In this document: positions 5,297-6,217 of the stretch, in pieces | How positions within the stretch are numbered: position 1 is the first letter of the stretch | How the letters are laid out: every line of letters starts with the position of its first letter | Source: an uncultured Ardenticatenia bacterium | Lineage (GTDB): Bacteria > Chloroflexota > Anaerolineae > Promineifilales > Promineifilaceae | Assembly: GCA_937858165.1 (NCBI GenBank) | Contig: CALLZA010000565.1 | Span: 1 to 6,217 of the forward strand | DNA: 6,217 nucleotides | Reading direction: 5' to 3' | Position numbers and translations under genes: made by a program | The notes under the pieces: model-generated | What the model was told of the DNA's origin: nothing | The model's database searches: none | What the model saw: the letters and a program-made list of their open reading frames with translations, nothing else

Positions 5297-6124
5297 TCAC
5301 TGTCGATGGCCGGCCACGTACGTCACCCAATCGCCGGCGGAGATGATGCGGCGCACCTGCCCCCCGGCGGCGGATAACGCCGCTTCCACGTCCGGCCCCT
5401 GCTCGTCGATGATCCCGCTCAGGATCAGATAGCCGTCAGGGGCCACGTAGCCCAATAGCCCATCTTCGCTCAACAACCGAATGATGATCGGGGCCAGAAT
5501 GTTGGCCACGACGATGTCCCACGGCCCCGGCCCGGCGGCGGCGGCCGTGCTGTCAAGCTCACCGCGCCAGACGTGGATGCGGTCGGCCACGCCGTTCTGG
5601 GCGGCGTTATCCTGTGTGGCCCGCACGGCCAGCGCGTCAGTGTCAAAGGCGGCGACATGGACCGCACCCAGCCGCGCGGCGGCAATAGCCAGGATGCCCG
5701 ACCCCGTGCCCGCGTCGAGCACGGTCGCGCCCGGCTGCACCAGGTCTTCCAGCGCCCGCAGGCAACTCTGCGTCGTCGGGTGCAGTCCGGTGCCGAAGGC
5801 CATACCGGGGTCAAGCACCAGCGTCACGTCGTCGGGCCGGGCGTCGTCGTCCGGCTCGGCGGCCAGCCACGTTGGCCGGATGCGCAGCCGCCGGCCCAGC
5901 CGAAACGGCCGGTAGTGCTCCTTCCAGGCGTTGGCCCAATCCTCGTCGCGCAGTTCGCGGAAGATGGGCGGCGGCAGAGGGTAGAGGCGGCCGAGGTGGT
6001 AGAGCACCTCTTCGACGCGCCGCCGCAACTCTGGTGAGTCGTCGTCCTCCGGCACGTAGATTTTCACCGTCACGCCCGGTTCCAGCGCCGCCGGATCGAG
6101 ATTCGTCTCGTCGCAGCGCTGCTC
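5297..6124 (-). CDS. prmA: Ribosomal protein L11 methyltransferase (PrmA), N-terminus missing at the contig end
   Basis: PrmA uses S-adenosylmethionine to methylate lysines and the N-terminus of ribosomal protein L11. The genomic part is 275 residues (numbered from the first genomic codon). It contains the end of the substrate-recognition domain with the IFRELRDEDWANAWKEHYRPF segment (54-74), the diagnostic DPGMAFGTGLHPTT motif (105-118), the AdoMet-binding motif I VLDAGTGSGIL (135-145), the acidic ribose-binding position Asp161 in FDTD, and the catalytic-type NIL motif at 208-210 (VVANILAPII). The C-terminus is complete. Family members are usually around 290-310 residues, so perhaps 20-35 N-terminal residues are lost. 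An apparent TTG start at 6139 lies in the Nextera adapter (MYKRQ) and is not real. The gene converges on infA and adds to the translation theme. Confidence 0.94.
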   Translation of the reverse strand, partial: EQRCDETNLDPAALEPGVTVKIYVPEDDDSPELRRRVEEVLYHLGRLYPLPPPIFRELRDEDWANAWKEHYRPFRLGRRLRIRPTWLAAEPDDDARPDDVTLVLDPGMAFGTGLHPTTQSCLRALEDLVQPGATVLDAGTGSGILAIAAARLGAVHVAAFDTDALAVRATQDNAAQNGVADRIHVWRGELDSTAAAAGPGPWDIVVANILAPIIIRLLSEDGLLGYVAPDGYLILSGIIDEQGPDVEAALSAAGGQVRRIISAGDWVTYVAGHRQ

Positions 6125-6190
6125 CTGTCTCTTATACAAATCTCCGAGCCCACGAGACCGTACTCGATCTCGTATGCCGTCTTCCGCTTG
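6125..6190 (+). other. Nextera mosaic end, i7 index and P7 adapter
   Basis: Positions 6125-6158 match the Nextera transposase adapter with one mismatch at 6139 (A for C). The index at 6159-6166 reads CGTACTCG, one base from the i7 index I recall as N702 (CGTACTAG). Positions 6167-6190 match the P7 sequence with one mismatch at 6185. Genomic sequence ends at 6124. The mismatches fit low-quality bases late in a read-through read. Confidence 0.98.
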
Positions 6191-6217
6191 AAAAAAAAAA
6201 AAGAAAAAATCTCATAC
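6191..6217. other. Poly-A and noise after the P7 adapter
   Basis: Twelve A residues, a G, six more A residues and a few mixed bases follow the P7 end directly. This is what a sequencer calls once the molecule has ended, and it mirrors the T run at 89-95. It is not a biological poly-A tract. Confidence 0.95.

Noticed and set aside
5481..6037. Plus-strand ORFs of 144 and 154 codons opposite prmA
   Set aside because: Both are antisense shadows of prmA with no domain pattern, and the minus strand carries clear methyltransferase motifs.
6191..6209. Poly-A tract as a transcript tail or terminator
   Set aside because: It directly follows the P7 adapter and is the known off-end signal of the sequencer.

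Overview
The window is an assembled Illumina contig, not a clean piece of chromosome. Positions 167-6124 are genomic. Both flanks are Nextera library sequence. At the left, positions 97-166 hold the P5 adapter, an 8-base i5 index and the Tn5 mosaic end. At the right, positions 6125-6190 hold the opposite mosaic end, an i7 index and the P7 adapter. Beyond each adapter lies poly-A (poly-T on the left as written) and base-calling noise. The two outermost genes are therefore cut by library ends and not by biology.

The genomic part is GC-rich. It looks like a Chloroflexota bacterium (Anaerolineae or Caldilineae type), probably from a metagenome. This assignment is an inference from three things: S1 has four S1 domains plus a long Ala/Glu/Pro tail, a Gram-positive-style LexA box is present, and the FAH-family and PriA proteins have the expected style. 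No marker here settles the phylum.

Layout, left to right: the N-terminus of PriA on the minus strand (167-449); a divergent intergenic region with a perfect LexA-box-like palindrome and two candidate promoters (450-603); an exported beta-propeller lipoprotein (604-1785); a fumarylacetoacetate hydrolase family enzyme (1849-2712) whose last codons and stop lie inside a perfect 44-bp palindrome; an array of CCCTANN heptamers (2727-2761); a fully consensus sigma-70 promoter (2779-2806) opening a roughly 270-nt leader that contains a strong intrinsic terminator (2977-3022); ribosomal protein S1 (3082-4950); IF-1 (4998-5243); a convergent-gene hairpin (5273-5294); and PrmA on the minus strand (5297-6124, missing its N-terminus).

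The right half has a translation theme: S1 (mRNA binding on the 30S), IF-1 (initiation) and PrmA (methylates ribosomal protein L11). S1 and IF-1 very likely share a transcript controlled through the long leader. The left half combines replication restart (PriA, possibly SOS-controlled) with an envelope lipoprotein and a catabolic-type hydrolase that have no obvious functional tie. I found no CRISPR array, transposase, toxin-antitoxin pair or defence system. The most interesting regulatory candidates are the rpsA leader with its attenuator-like terminator, the palindrome and heptamer repeat, and the LexA-like box at priA.
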